DNA of 64,000 nucleotides from Arcticibacter tournemirensis (GTDB lineage: Bacteria > Bacteroidota > Bacteroidia > Sphingobacteriales > Sphingobacteriaceae). The DNA is taken from positions 248,001 through 312,000 of the forward strand of contig NZ_VFPL01000001.1 of NCBI RefSeq assembly GCF_006716645.1, in the 5' to 3' direction. The notes below the pieces were generated by a model. The model ran no database searches. It saw only the letters and a list, made by a program, of their open reading frames with translations, and was not told the origin of the DNA. Shown one piece after another: positions 1-9,987 of this stretch. A program made the position numbers and the translations under genes. Every line of letters starts with the position of its first letter. Positions within the stretch are counted from its first letter, which is position 1.

Positions 1-20
1 ATAAGAGATACTCAATCCGG

Positions 21-782
21 CTACATATTTAACCAGGATCTGAACTGGGAAGCACGGTCTTCGCTTACTACTACTGTCAGATTTGCGGGCGGGGGAGGAT
101 CAAGTACCACCTTTATCCGGTTACGCGACAACTTAAACATTTCCCTTATTGAACTGATGTGAATAATAAACTTCCGGCTGATCCTGAAAAATTCCTGCGT
201 GGAAAGCTGAGGTTCGAGGCTGGTAATAGTTTCGTCGAGAATGTACGATTCGCCTTCTTTTGTAAACAGATAGAGATATTTATCCTCGGCCATAAAATAG
301 GCAATATCGTTTGCGCTAACCGTTTTAATGCGACTCCCCAGATTGACCATGAAGCGGTTCCTGGTTCCGGTCAGAGGCTGCACGGCTTTGAGCGGAGCTT
401 TGGCTTCAACGCCTGGATATTGCTCCTGCAGGCCTTTCAGCTTTTTAAGTGCTTGCTCAATATCCTCACGATCATACGGTTTCAGAATGTAGTCGATGCC
501 CTGGTTTTTAAAGGCTTTCAGGGTATACTGATCGTAAGCTGTAGTGAAAATGACCGGGCACTTTACTTCTGTACGCTGAAATATTTCAAAGCTGTCGCCG
601 TCACCCAGATGGATGTCCATGAATATCAGATCTGGAGCCGATTCCTTCAGTATTTTAACGGCAGCTTCAATAGTGCCAGCAACAGCAATTACCTCAATAG
701 AAGTATCTGTTTCTGATAAAATAGTCCGGAGTTCACTCGCCGCCAGTTCTTCATCCTCAACAATCAGTACAGTCATCGCCAT
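21..782 (-). CDS. LytTR-family response regulator
   Basis: This is a two-component response regulator of the LytR/AlgR type. Residues about 4-120 form a CheY-like receiver with the acidic pair E9/D10 and a probable phospho-acceptor D56 in the FMDIHLG stretch. Residues about 140-250 are a LytTR DNA-binding domain, recognisable by the IAYFMAEDKYLYL and FFRISRKFIIH stretches. The N terminus is MAMTV, so the third codon (776) is an equally good start. The natural partner is the LytS-like histidine kinase at 8290-9900 on the same strand. The two are separated by a metalloprotease-SusC-SusD operon, which they may control. A terminator at 803-831 separates this gene from the upstream SusD, so it probably has its own promoter. 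Confidence 0.93.
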   Translation of the reverse strand: MAMTVLIVEDEELAASELRTILSETDTSIEVIAVAGTIEAAVKILKESAPDLIFMDIHLGDGDSFEIFQRTEVKCPVIFTTAYDQYTLKAFKNQGIDYILKPYDREDIEQALKKLKGLQEQYPGVEAKAPLKAVQPLTGTRNRFMVNLGSRIKTVSANDIAYFMAEDKYLYLFTKEGESYILDETITSLEPQLSTQEFFRISRKFIIHISSIREMFKLSRNRIKVVLDPPPPANLTVVVSEDRASQFRSWLNM

Positions 783-802
783 TTGATGGCATCAAAATAA
801 AC

Positions 803-831
803 AAAAAACTCCGGCTTTTTAAAGACCGGAG
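803..831 (-). terminator. Rho-independent terminator after SusC/SusD operon
   Basis: On the minus strand a 6-bp GC-rich stem (CTCCGG, 809-814, pairing with CCGGAG, 826-831) with an 11-nt loop is followed directly by six T residues (803-808). It lies 37 bp past the SusD stop and 21 bp before the response regulator start, which fits the end of the metalloprotease-SusC-SusD transcript. Confidence 0.75.
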
Positions 832-867
832 CTTTCTACAGTTTATCAGGCTGTATTAATCATTAAT

Positions 868-2187
868 TTATTGAAGGTTTGGGTTATTCTTTATTGCTGA
901 TGCCGGGAATCTCAACGTATAGCGGGGATCGTTCTGCTGAAGCACGAAAGTTTCTCCGTTAAACTTATGAGTGATGCTGGGCTGGCCATAACGCCGAAGG
1001 TCATACCAGCGATGTCCTTCGAGTGCAAGCTCGCGGGTGCGCTCTGCGAGTATTTCAGAGAGCAGTGCAGGGCCACTCAGCTGGCCTACTTTGGCAGCCT
1101 CTTCTGCATATCCCTGTGGCGTGAACCGTTTTGCTTTTAAAGCAAGAAGTGTTTCGCGGGCAAGGGCTGTGTTACCTGTCTGGTAGGCAGCTTCTGCTTT
1201 GATGAGATACATTTCGGCATTGCGGAAGGTGACTTTAAATTCGTCGCTGCCGGTCTTCAGTGAATTGTAACCGCTGTCGTCTTTGCTGAAAAACTTGGTT
1301 AAACGAAGGTCTGCACCCGCCTGGTATTTGCTTATCAGATCGGGAGAAACAAACACCGCTTTGGCAACAGATGTGTGGAGCGTGTTCTCTAACGACATAA
1401 TGCTTTCTGTTGAACGAAAATCCGTTGGTTTGCGGTCAGAGCTATTCAAGTCTTCAAGTTCATTGTTAAGAGACAATGCTTTTTCGGCTGAGCTCAAAGC
1501 TTTATCCCACTCACCACGATATTCGTAAATGCGGGCTTTGAATGCTTCCATTGCCCTGCGGGTGAAACGATAATTTTTACCCGTTTCGTAAGTGTTTATA
1601 TTCATTAGGGTTTCTGCATTCGCGATATCGGAGAAGATCTGCGAATACACCGCTTCAACTGGCGCCGGCGCCAAAATCTTTTCGAGGTCGATTTCTGTAG
1701 AAATGGGCACGCCTCGGTCAGCGGAAGCCGTTTCTTTGTTATAAGGCTTTGCAAACAGGTTCAGCAACTCGAAATAATTATAAGCGCGCAGCAAATAAGC
1801 TTCTCCACGAATTTGATCTACTTCAGCACTCTTCCCGGCCGTTGCTTCCGCACTAACGATGATCTCGTTTGTATAGAATATACTTTGGTAAAATGACTGG
1901 TAAGGAAACTCTGTTGTTGCCGGATCGGCTGAACCATCTTTCCATGTAAAAATATCCCTTGAATAAATAGCGTCTTCTGAATATTCATCCATGATCAGTT
2001 CATCCGTGCGGAGAGCAAGCTGCCCCTTGAACGCTGGAAAAGTACTGTAAGCGCTGCCTAACAGAGCGCGAAAATCTTCTGTTGTTTCTGGCCTCACCCG
2101 ACCAACAGGTTTGATATCCAGATATTTTTTGCAGGAACTCGCTGATATGAAAACCAGAAGAAGCACTGCGGATAATAGTTTTTTCAT
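868..2187 (-). CDS. SusD/RagB-family outer-membrane lipoprotein
   Basis: This is the surface substrate-binding lipoprotein partner of the SusC channel encoded 7 bp upstream. A lipoprotein signal peptide ends at a SASSC lipobox (Cys19). The following KKYLDIKPVG is the usual SusD N terminus. The C-terminal RTRELALEGHRWYDLRRYG stretch is the SusD-family signature. At 439 aa it is shorter than many SusD proteins (500-600 aa). The preceding genes are a SusC and a secreted metzincin metalloprotease, so peptide or glycopeptide import is a reasonable guess for the substrate. The ligand cannot be read from the sequence. Confidence 0.93.
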   Translation of the reverse strand: MKKLLSAVLLLVFISASSCKKYLDIKPVGRVRPETTEDFRALLGSAYSTFPAFKGQLALRTDELIMDEYSEDAIYSRDIFTWKDGSADPATTEFPYQSFYQSIFYTNEIIVSAEATAGKSAEVDQIRGEAYLLRAYNYFELLNLFAKPYNKETASADRGVPISTEIDLEKILAPAPVEAVYSQIFSDIANAETLMNINTYETGKNYRFTRRAMEAFKARIYEYRGEWDKALSSAEKALSLNNELEDLNSSDRKPTDFRSTESIMSLENTLHTSVAKAVFVSPDLISKYQAGADLRLTKFFSKDDSGYNSLKTGSDEFKVTFRNAEMYLIKAEAAYQTGNTALARETLLALKAKRFTPQGYAEEAAKVGQLSGPALLSEILAERTRELALEGHRWYDLRRYGQPSITHKFNGETFVLQQNDPRYTLRFPASAIKNNPNLQ

Positions 2188-2194
2188 ACTTTAT

Positions 2195-5100
2195 TTAAAA
2201 GCTTGCGTTAATACCAATGTTGATGCTTTTTGTAATCGGTTGCGCATAAATATCACCGAATGTCTCCGGATCAAAATATCCGTCGTAGTTTTTGCTGGCT
2301 ACAAATAAGTTATTCCCTTCTACACTAAATCGCAGGTGCCGGGCACCTATCCGTTTAGACACCGCAGAAGGAAGGGTATAGCCGAGTCGAATGCTGTTTA
2401 CACGCAAGTAACTGAGAGATTTAGCCCAAATATCATAGTATTGATATGTATTCATGGGGTCAGCTACCGAGTTCCACTGATTTACCATCCACCGGTCTGC
2501 ATTCTCTGTACTATAACTAATGATACGGGGAAGTGAAGAAGCGGTATTTTGCGGTGTCCAGGTATTTAACAGTTCACGGGAATAGTTTATGCCTCTGTCA
2601 ACCTGCGCTGGATTGTACATGTCCTTACGGAGAACGGTTTTGTCAAGAAAGAAACTTGTAGTTACAGCCAGGTCAAAGTTTTTATACCTAAACTTATTAA
2701 TAAATCCACCTGTGAATTTCGGATCGGCATCTCCTGCATAGCTAAAGAGATTTCTGTATTCTTCATATGTCAGTTTAGATTCTGTGAGTTCTCCCGGAAA
2801 AAGGTCTGCCCAGGGATCATACAGTTTAAAGAAATTTTCGAAAGACACCACCTGTCCGCCCTGATAAAACTGGACGTATCCCTGATCATCAAGGCCAGCT
2901 GTTTTGATCACGAAAACGCTATTGACAGGATATCCTTCTTTTGATGGCATCCGGTCTGTGTCCCTGGCTATTTGCCTGGTGACTTTGCTTTTGTTGCGGG
3001 AAATATTAAAGTCAGTTGACCAACTAAAATTGCGGCTTTCGATATTGCGGGAGTATAATGAAACCTCAAGACCCTCGTTTTTCACCCTGGACCAGTTCAC
3101 ATTCAGGTAGGCAAAACCGGTTTCAAGAGGCAGGGCTCGCATTGCCAGCAGGTCTTTGCCGTGCCGGTTATAATAGTCGACCGTTAGCTGAATTCTGTTA
3201 TTCAGCACTCCAAGGTCAATTCCGCCATTCAAAGTTGAGGTTTTCTCCCAACGTAATTTATCATTTGGAGGAGACTGGACCGTAATTTGCTGTTCCGGAT
3301 AACCAGGTAAAATTGTGCCGTTCTGAAAATAGCCCAAAAGATATGGAGACGATGTCTTATCAATATTACCCTGTAATCCGTAAGAGGCCCTCAGTTTCAA
3401 GTTAGATAACCATTTTACATCCTCCAGGAAGCTCTCCTGTTTTGCATTCCAGGCACCTGATACAGAATATATTGGCAACCATTTGTATTTGGGATCTACA
3501 CCGAATAAATCTGATCCATCATACCGGATGCTTCCGTAAAGCGTATATCTCCTATCGTAAGTGTAGGAAAGAATACCATAAAAAGAAGCATAAGCATTGC
3601 GAGCCTCCATTCTGTTGTATGGCTGATATGTTGTAGTCGAAGTACCACTATAGCCGGAGGGGAAAACTATTGGGGAAGTTGTGAGTGTCTTTGGGTCATA
3701 CCCGAACCCCCTGCTTAAGATATTATCATTGTTATTCCTTCTAAACTCGGATCCGGCCATTGCTTCAATCTCATGTTTCTGATCGATCACTGTATTGAAC
3801 TCCAGAATATTCTTCCAGTTATATTGAAAGAACGAAGTATTCTGGTTCTCGATCATGCCTCCGGCAGGAAGAAAATACTGGTATTTTTTAGTGGAAGAAT
3901 TGTAATAAGATGTTCCGGCACGGAACTTCCTAACATAAAAACTCTCCTGATCGCCATACTTCTCTGAATTGTTTTCATCTATCTGAATTCCCATTTCCGT
4001 GCGGAATTTCAACGGCTGAATGATTTTCCATTCAAGATTGAAAAGTCCTTTGAAGCTTTTATTATTAAAAGTATAGTCAGTATTCTCCCTTTCCTCAATA
4101 GCATTAAAAGGAAGATAAATATCACCTGCGAGGTTTGACGATCCAGTAATATCAGGATCGTAAACAAATGCACCGTTCTCGTCACGCACCCTCAGATAAG
4201 GATTGACATTTCTGGAGTATGTTGCAGGCTTAGTCTGCGCGGAAGCTTCGGATATATAACTTTCACGATCAGAAGCTGTACCAAATAAACCTGCACCAAC
4301 TTTAAGTTTATCTGATACTTTCAGATTCGTTTTCAATGTAACATTATATCTTTTCAGACCTGTACCCTTTGTCGAGCCTTTTTCATTGTAATAGCCTGCG
4401 GAGAAATAATAATCGGCATCGTCATTACCGCCCGATATACTGGCAGTATACTGCTGGTTCACCGATGTTTGATACAGCTCCTTGCCCCAGTCGGTGTTGA
4501 CAGATCTGAGATTGTTTATACTCTCCTGGGTAGCTGCATTCAGCGCGCTGAAGCCTCCCTGGCGAAATGCGTTCAACTGACCGTTCTGATTGAGGATCCT
4601 TGCCACGGCGCCATACGTATCGCGGTAAGTAAGATCTTCGCGGGCGGCAAGGCCCAGCTCCCAATCTACTTTTTCATTAGAGTTCATCAGGTTCAGCCGA
4701 CTGAAATCAGGACGCTGACCGATGAACGAGTTAGCATTCACGTTTACCTGCATCGGACCTTTCTTACCATTTTTTGTTGTGATCACAATCACACCGTTAG
4801 CAGCCCTTACGCCATAAATGGCTGTAGCCGCAGCATCCTTTAGGATGGTAATGTCTTCAATGTCGTCGGGATTGACGCCGGCAATAGGAAAATTGCGAAG
4901 CTGATCAATATTGTCTTTGTCGAGTACAGCGGGCATATTATCCCCTTCAAGAGGGATTCCGTCGAGAACCCACAGCGGCTCCTGGTTACCGTTTAAAGAG
5001 GCGGTTCCCCTGATCCGGATCTTTGGCGCTGCGCCGGGTCCACCGTTCAGGGTAGTAACCACTACACCGGCTACCTGTCCCTGCAGCATCTGGTCAACCC

Positions 5101-5551
5101 CCACCACACCGCTCTGGCGGATATCGGCAAAGCTCACCTTAGATGAGGCTGTGGTGTTTTTACTCTTCTTAATCGAGTTGTATCCCGTAACAATTACTTC
5201 CTTCAGTTGATTCTCGTCGTTAGTCAGCCGCACACGTATAAAAGTCTTTCCACTTATGTCGATCACTTTCGAGGCAAAGCCAAGAAAACTAACCCGGATG
5301 GTGCGGATACCTGCCGGGAGGGTGAGACTGAAGTTACCTTCGACGTCTGTTACAGTACCCAGAGCCGAGCTGCGGATCACGCCGGTTTCGCTGGTCTGCT
5401 CGCCTATCGTCGACTTGTCGGCAATGACTGATGCTCCAGGTACCGGCTTTCCGTCGTCGTCGGAGAGCACCTGCCCCCTGATTGTCACCTGCTGTCCGTG
5501 CACCACAGTGCCCAGAAGCAGTAGAAATAATAAAAGTAATGATCTATTCAT
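2195..5551 (-). CDS. SusC/RagA-family TonB-dependent receptor
   Basis: This 1118-aa protein is a TonB-dependent outer-membrane importer. It has a signal peptide (MNRSLLLLFLLLLGTVVHG), then a CarboxypepD_reg-like domain (about 24-118) carrying an extra insertion around residues 47-66. The plug domain follows the EVIVTGY motif and contains the SusC signatures VLDGIPL and LKDAAATAIYG/RAANGVIVITTK. The remainder is a large beta-barrel ending in an aromatic residue (NIGINASF). It sits 15 bp downstream of the metalloprotease and 7 bp upstream of SusD, so the three are probably one transcript. There is no STN domain, so signalling through an anti-sigma factor is not expected. Confidence 0.95.
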   Translation of the reverse strand: MNRSLLLLFLLLLGTVVHGQQVTIRGQVLSDDDGKPVPGASVIADKSTIGEQTSETGVIRSSALGTVTDVEGNFSLTLPAGIRTIRVSFLGFASKVIDISGKTFIRVRLTNDENQLKEVIVTGYNSIKKSKNTTASSKVSFADIRQSGVVGVDQMLQGQVAGVVVTTLNGGPGAAPKIRIRGTASLNGNQEPLWVLDGIPLEGDNMPAVLDKDNIDQLRNFPIAGVNPDDIEDITILKDAAATAIYGVRAANGVIVITTKNGKKGPMQVNVNANSFIGQRPDFSRLNLMNSNEKVDWELGLAAREDLTYRDTYGAVARILNQNGQLNAFRQGGFSALNAATQESINNLRSVNTDWGKELYQTSVNQQYTASISGGNDDADYYFSAGYYNEKGSTKGTGLKRYNVTLKTNLKVSDKLKVGAGLFGTASDRESYISEASAQTKPATYSRNVNPYLRVRDENGAFVYDPDITGSSNLAGDIYLPFNAIEERENTDYTFNNKSFKGLFNLEWKIIQPLKFRTEMGIQIDENNSEKYGDQESFYVRKFRAGTSYYNSSTKKYQYFLPAGGMIENQNTSFFQYNWKNILEFNTVIDQKHEIEAMAGSEFRRNNNDNILSRGFGYDPKTLTTSPIVFPSGYSGTSTTTYQPYNRMEARNAYASFYGILSYTYDRRYTLYGSIRYDGSDLFGVDPKYKWLPIYSVSGAWNAKQESFLEDVKWLSNLKLRASYGLQGNIDKTSSPYLLGYFQNGTILPGYPEQQITVQSPPNDKLRWEKTSTLNGGIDLGVLNNRIQLTVDYYNRHGKDLLAMRALPLETGFAYLNVNWSRVKNEGLEVSLYSRNIESRNFSWSTDFNISRNKSKVTRQIARDTDRMPSKEGYPVNSVFVIKTAGLDDQGYVQFYQGGQVVSFENFFKLYDPWADLFPGELTESKLTYEEYRNLFSYAGDADPKFTGGFINKFRYKNFDLAVTTSFFLDKTVLRKDMYNPAQVDRGINYSRELLNTWTPQNTASSLPRIISYSTENADRWMVNQWNSVADPMNTYQYYDIWAKSLSYLRVNSIRLGYTLPSAVSKRIGARHLRFSVEGNNLFVASKNYDGYFDPETFGDIYAQPITKSINIGINASF

Positions 5552-5566
5552 GTGTGATTTATGTTG

Positions 5567-8155
5567 CTATTGAATATTAAGTCCCCGGCGTATCCTGAGC
5601 ATCAGGTCCTGATAATGCCCGCGTGTTAGTTCGTCCCCCGTTTTTTCTTTACGTTCAAGGAGCCGGAATACTTTTAAGAGTTCGGCGCGTTTTAAAAGCG
5701 CAGCTTCGGACGTACGCGACATGAGGCTTACATTCATATTCCTCAAGGCGGTTGGCTCCTGATTAAAGTCGGCTTTCGGCTGCATGTAATCACAGTCGTC
5801 ATACAGGCTTTTCGCAGACAGCTTTTCGAGCAGTTTACCTGAGCTGACAAGCAGGGCATCTACGTAATTCTGCTGAAACATCCGTTCGTAAATATCGAGC
5901 GACTTGCCTTTATACGTAGGCCTAAAAACTTCAGCATGTATCCTGCTGAACAGCTCCGTTGCCGTAAATACATTTTCTTTGCCCCAGAATACCTCCGCTT
6001 CGGCCATCCTCAGCAGGCGCTCATCGGCCAAAAGCTTATAGATGATGTCGTACTGTGCATTTCTGCGAATGTTATACGGTGTATACTCAAAAGGCCCCAT
6101 CGGAGAATCCTGAACCGGCAGGAACTTCGCAAGGAGCTGAGACTCCATTAACCATCCCGGCATATTGAATGCTTCTTTCTTAAGGTAGTCGAAAGCTTCT
6201 TTCTGCCTTTGTGCCGGTACCGGCTTCCAGGCTCCCTTGCCATCTCCCTGTACAGGGTTCTCCAGGTAAAAACCGCCTATATTTGATAGCACATGCCCGG
6301 CATACATCTGCCATTGTTGGATAGCTGCCAGTAAAAGTTTTCCGGCTTCGTAATAGTCTTCTCCTACAGTTGCGGCAATCGTACTTATTTGGGGTACGAT
6401 GTGGCGGAGATTTTGAAGCCCATAGTAACTGGCTTTTACGTTGTTGTCTCCCAGATCTTCCGACTGCGCCCTTGGGTCTACAGTATTCTGTGCATCCTGC
6501 TGCTCACCATACTTGTACATCGGGTCGTTCTCATGTTGCCTGATCCAGCTCTGAAGTACAGGCAGCTCCTTGTGCGGGTCGCCCGCATCCAGCCACCGGT
6601 AACCCCATTCAATGGCATACCGGTCGTATACGCCGATCTGCGGGTTAATGTTCCGTACTCCATCTCCCGGCTGAGCAACATAATTGAAACGCGCATAATC
6701 CATGATAGAGGGGGCCGTTCCTCCCATACGGGCAGTGAAAGAAGGTGATCGAAGCGAATCAACCGGAAATGCTGATGACGCTTCCATATTGTGTTTTAAT
6801 CCAAGTGTGTGTCCTATTTCATGAGAAGATACGAAGCGGATAGCATTAGCCATCAGTGCAGACGAAAGATTCTTTGCGCTTGCCGCCGTATCAATCGCTC
6901 CTGTTTGAATGCGCATCCAGTATTTCAGCGAGGTCATTACATTATGCCACCAGATCACGTCGGACTCGAGGATCTCGCCGGAACGCGGATCAATTACCGA
7001 CGGCCCCATGGCATTCGACTTCGGAGATGCTGCATAAGTTACAACCGAATATCTTACATCGTCAGCATCAAAGTCGGCAGTGTCAATAACTTCCCTTGCC
7101 TGTATGGCATTTTTAAATCCTGCCTGCTCAAAAGCCTTTTGCCAGTCGTTGATACCTGCCTTAATCGCGTTTACCCACTGAGGAGGGGTCGCCGGATCAA
7201 CATAAAAAACTATCGGCTTAACGGGCTCAACCAGTTCGCCTTTTTTATATCGCTCCCGGTCTTCCGGCTTTGGCTCCAGTCGCCAGCGTGTGATGAGCTC
7301 GCGCGACTCCATTTGCTGTTGCTTATCCGAAAAGTACCACCTTGGCGTGGTAAAGAAGCCAATTCGCTTGTCGCCGAAGCGAGGAGTCATCGGCTTATCG
7401 GGAAGCAAAAGCACGTTCGTTGTGACCTTCACACTTACCGGCATGGTGTTATTTCCCTCGGTTACTGAAGTCGTTAGTAATGATTTTACGACCAGGTTCT
7501 GGGGGAAGGTTTTAATATCTTCGATGGCCGAAAGAGAACTTTTCGCACTCGTTCCAAGTCCGATATCGTTAAATACATCGTTAAAGCTTTTTTCCGTACC
7601 ATCGAACACGCGGTTCACTTTCACCACTACAGCCGAAGAATCGGTATTGTATGCTTCTATTTTAAATGATTCGATAACCGAGCCGGTAAAGTTCTCTTGT
7701 ACCGACTGTGTGATCTTATCGGAAGCGGGCGATTCTACCCTTGGAACAATGGTTTTTACCCAAACTGTTCCGGCCCTCCTGTTGAGAGAGAAGCGGATTA
7801 CTTTATTCTCGGTATTCATCCCTTTATTGATCCCTGCTTCGTTAATGGAAAGCGGAACAGAGGAGATCTTATTTACGAGCAGAAAGTCTCTTTGCATCCA
7901 GCGGAGCGGAATCTCAAAATAAAAGTCGTTATCGACGCGGTGTATGTCGAAAATACCCTTTATTGTCGTTGCTTTTTTCAAAAGCTCTTTATACGACTTG
8001 CTGTTGCCCTTCTTATCTGCCTCGGCGCTGTCGGCACGAGCCTCCGTTTTCTTTTCTGCCGGCTTTACGGTCGATTTAGTTTTCGTTTGAGCGAAAATAT
8101 CTGCAGAAAAAGAAAATACCAGAAACAAAAAGAGAATTACCTTAAAAAAATCCAT
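5567..8155 (-). CDS. Secreted zinc-dependent metalloprotease (DUF5117/DUF4953 type)
   Basis: This is a metzincin-type zinc protease. The HEIGHTLGLKHNM stretch (about residue 445) gives the HExxHxxGxxH zinc site with catalytic Glu. N- and C-terminal regions match the large Bacteroidota DUF5117/DUF4953 proteases, with the motif FYVDPATPPQW just before the catalytic domain. The ORF stays open to 8218, but the internal Met at 8155 starts a good signal peptide (MDFFKVILFLFLVFSFSADIFA), so I use that start, giving 862 aa. A Lys/Glu/Ala-rich linker follows the signal. It is the first gene of an operon with SusC and SusD, which suggests extracellular protein or peptide breakdown coupled to import. 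Confidence 0.9.
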   Translation of the reverse strand: MDFFKVILFLFLVFSFSADIFAQTKTKSTVKPAEKKTEARADSAEADKKGNSKSYKELLKKATTIKGIFDIHRVDNDFYFEIPLRWMQRDFLLVNKISSVPLSINEAGINKGMNTENKVIRFSLNRRAGTVWVKTIVPRVESPASDKITQSVQENFTGSVIESFKIEAYNTDSSAVVVKVNRVFDGTEKSFNDVFNDIGLGTSAKSSLSAIEDIKTFPQNLVVKSLLTTSVTEGNNTMPVSVKVTTNVLLLPDKPMTPRFGDKRIGFFTTPRWYFSDKQQQMESRELITRWRLEPKPEDRERYKKGELVEPVKPIVFYVDPATPPQWVNAIKAGINDWQKAFEQAGFKNAIQAREVIDTADFDADDVRYSVVTYAASPKSNAMGPSVIDPRSGEILESDVIWWHNVMTSLKYWMRIQTGAIDTAASAKNLSSALMANAIRFVSSHEIGHTLGLKHNMEASSAFPVDSLRSPSFTARMGGTAPSIMDYARFNYVAQPGDGVRNINPQIGVYDRYAIEWGYRWLDAGDPHKELPVLQSWIRQHENDPMYKYGEQQDAQNTVDPRAQSEDLGDNNVKASYYGLQNLRHIVPQISTIAATVGEDYYEAGKLLLAAIQQWQMYAGHVLSNIGGFYLENPVQGDGKGAWKPVPAQRQKEAFDYLKKEAFNMPGWLMESQLLAKFLPVQDSPMGPFEYTPYNIRRNAQYDIIYKLLADERLLRMAEAEVFWGKENVFTATELFSRIHAEVFRPTYKGKSLDIYERMFQQNYVDALLVSSGKLLEKLSAKSLYDDCDYMQPKADFNQEPTALRNMNVSLMSRTSEAALLKRAELLKVFRLLERKEKTGDELTRGHYQDLMLRIRRGLNIQ

Positions 8156-8289
8156 GAAAAGGACGTTGTGCGCCCTGTTTATCCCGAAAATCACACATCC
8201 AATATCACCTAAAATCACTCTATCTTAAAATCATACCGAACGAAAGCGCTGTTTGCCGGTGTGAACACGCATTTTGAGGGAGCAAATTT

Positions 8290-9900
8290 TCAATCAATTT
8301 GAATATTTGATTGTTGAATGACCGGAAAAGAGCATATAAAAACATCTCCCTCCTGTTTATAGGAAAACCCGGCAATTTTATAATGATCATAAATACTTCG
8401 AATGTAATTTAACCCGTACCCTCCCGAGTCTACCGGAGTTGACCGTGGTTGGAAATCACTTTCAACAAGGACTTTATCTCCATCGCTTCTGACCGAAATA
8501 GTAAGAGGCTGCTCTTTTGAAACGACGTTGTGTTTCACTGCATTTTCTACTGCAGTTTGAATAGCCATAAAGGGAAGCTTGCCCTGCAAATGGAAGATAT
8601 CGATATCTGTATGAAGAATTTTGAGTGCATCGCCAAACCGCACGCGTAACAGGTAGGTATATTGTTCGGCAAAATCAATCTCCGACTGTACAGAAGACAG
8701 ACTGTCGGGAAACTCATTTAACACGTACCTGTATACCTTAGAAAGTTTCATCACAAATGTTTTAGCGGTTTCAGGCTCCCTGCCGATCAGTGCACTCAGT
8801 GACCCAAGAGAATTAAAAAGGAAGTGAGGATTGATCTTCTGCTTGAGCTTATCCAGCTGCAGGAGGGCATTCTCTTTCTCCTGCTTTTCTGCCATCAGCA
8901 GCAATTTTTGTTTTTCCAGGAGCAGCGATTGCTGTTCGTCCTCAGCGCTCTGCCTCATCGAGAATTCCTTAAACCATTTCCTTTGGCTATACGCTCCGGT
9001 GATCAATATCACAACCAGGGAGAATAAGCCGAGAAGCGCCGAGTATTTGGATATGGAATTTATCTCCTCATCTACAAGTAAAGTGGGTGTGTCAACAATA
9101 AATAGCCAGGGCTGTTCAGCTACCGCAAAAGAAGAGTACTTTCTTACCACCCGAACACCTAAAAAATCGGACTCTACGGTATCCATTAAATTCACTTTAC
9201 CGGAATCCGACTTTACAAACTGGAGTTCTTTCGGTGTTAGAACCCTTTTTCCAATGAGCTTTTGATCGGGGTAGAAGATAGAAACGCCCTCTTCATCGGT
9301 TATAAACGCATAGGCCTGGCCTTCCGGATCGGCCTCTTCCATATATTTCTGCAGCTCACGCATATCCAGGTTAAAGCCAAGAAAGAAAGCTGCTTTAGTG
9401 CGGGGATTAACAGCTTTTACACCATAAATCCATCTGACGGAGCCGTTATCCTTCACTAAATCACTATAGGAGTCTTTGGAGGTTAAAACCTCCGATATCC
9501 GGTCTCTTATCTTATTATCGTTGATTGTACTGATATCCGCCGCAGATTTACGGCTCAGCGAAGCAAACTGACTTTTTCCCTTGCCTTCAGAAGCATACCA
9601 GATATGATTGATAATGGGATCGGAAAAAAGAATGGTTTTGAATAGTTCTGGTTCTTTCCCGTTTTTTAGCTCCTGTGCGGCGGTCTGCCGGGCTAGTTCG
9701 ACTTTATCCAAAAGCTCGTTAAACCTGCTTCGAAAAAAAAACTCCTTATGCCGCTGAACTCCGGCGGTGAGTGTTCCGCCAATTGTTTCCGCCGATTTGC
9801 CTAGCCTCCAATTGATAAAAAAGGCAACTGCGAGAAAAGATATCACCACAATAACCGCGGGAAGCAGCAGATAAGGACCACCTTTCACCTGATTCTTCAT
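8290..9900 (-). CDS. LytS-like sensor histidine kinase with extracytoplasmic sensor
   Basis: This is a membrane sensor kinase of the His_kinase (PF06580) class. A transmembrane segment lies at about residues 11-29 and a second near 287-305. The roughly 250-residue periplasmic part between them resembles a Cache/PAS-like sensor (IWYASEGKG, DLVKDNGSVRWIYGVKAVNP). A coiled coil (about 315-350) leads to the phospho-acceptor motif INPHFLFNSLGSL at about residue 357. The ATPase part has the N-box AIQTAVENAVKHN and a GGYGLNYIRS G-box. The partner is almost certainly the LytTR regulator at 21-782. A -7 promoter box lies 4 nt before its ATG. Confidence 0.92.
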   Translation of the reverse strand: MKNQVKGGPYLLLPAVIVVISFLAVAFFINWRLGKSAETIGGTLTAGVQRHKEFFFRSRFNELLDKVELARQTAAQELKNGKEPELFKTILFSDPIINHIWYASEGKGKSQFASLSRKSAADISTINDNKIRDRISEVLTSKDSYSDLVKDNGSVRWIYGVKAVNPRTKAAFFLGFNLDMRELQKYMEEADPEGQAYAFITDEEGVSIFYPDQKLIGKRVLTPKELQFVKSDSGKVNLMDTVESDFLGVRVVRKYSSFAVAEQPWLFIVDTPTLLVDEEINSISKYSALLGLFSLVVILITGAYSQRKWFKEFSMRQSAEDEQQSLLLEKQKLLLMAEKQEKENALLQLDKLKQKINPHFLFNSLGSLSALIGREPETAKTFVMKLSKVYRYVLNEFPDSLSSVQSEIDFAEQYTYLLRVRFGDALKILHTDIDIFHLQGKLPFMAIQTAVENAVKHNVVSKEQPLTISVRSDGDKVLVESDFQPRSTPVDSGGYGLNYIRSIYDHYKIAGFSYKQEGDVFICSFPVIQQSNIQID

Positions 9901-9904
9901 CGCG

Positions 9905-9912
9905 CAAAGATA
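9905..9912 (-). promoter_or_regulatory. Candidate -7 promoter element for histidine kinase
   Basis: The minus strand reads TATCTTTG, an exact match to the Bacteroidota -7 consensus TAnnTTTG, only 4 nt before the kinase ATG. An ATTG at 9931-9934 lies 18 nt further upstream, in the place of the -33 TTTG box. The geometry implies a leaderless or nearly leaderless mRNA. Confidence 0.5.
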
Positions 9913-9987
9913 ACTCTATTTTAACTGCAGCAATAAAAACGACACATGGCTGAAGGCGAGATATCCACAGAAGAGCAGGGGGCAATG

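Noticed and set aside
6809-7468. Plus-strand 219-aa open frame
   Set aside because: It lies fully inside the metalloprotease gene on the other strand, has no start signals, and its composition is that of an antisense frame.
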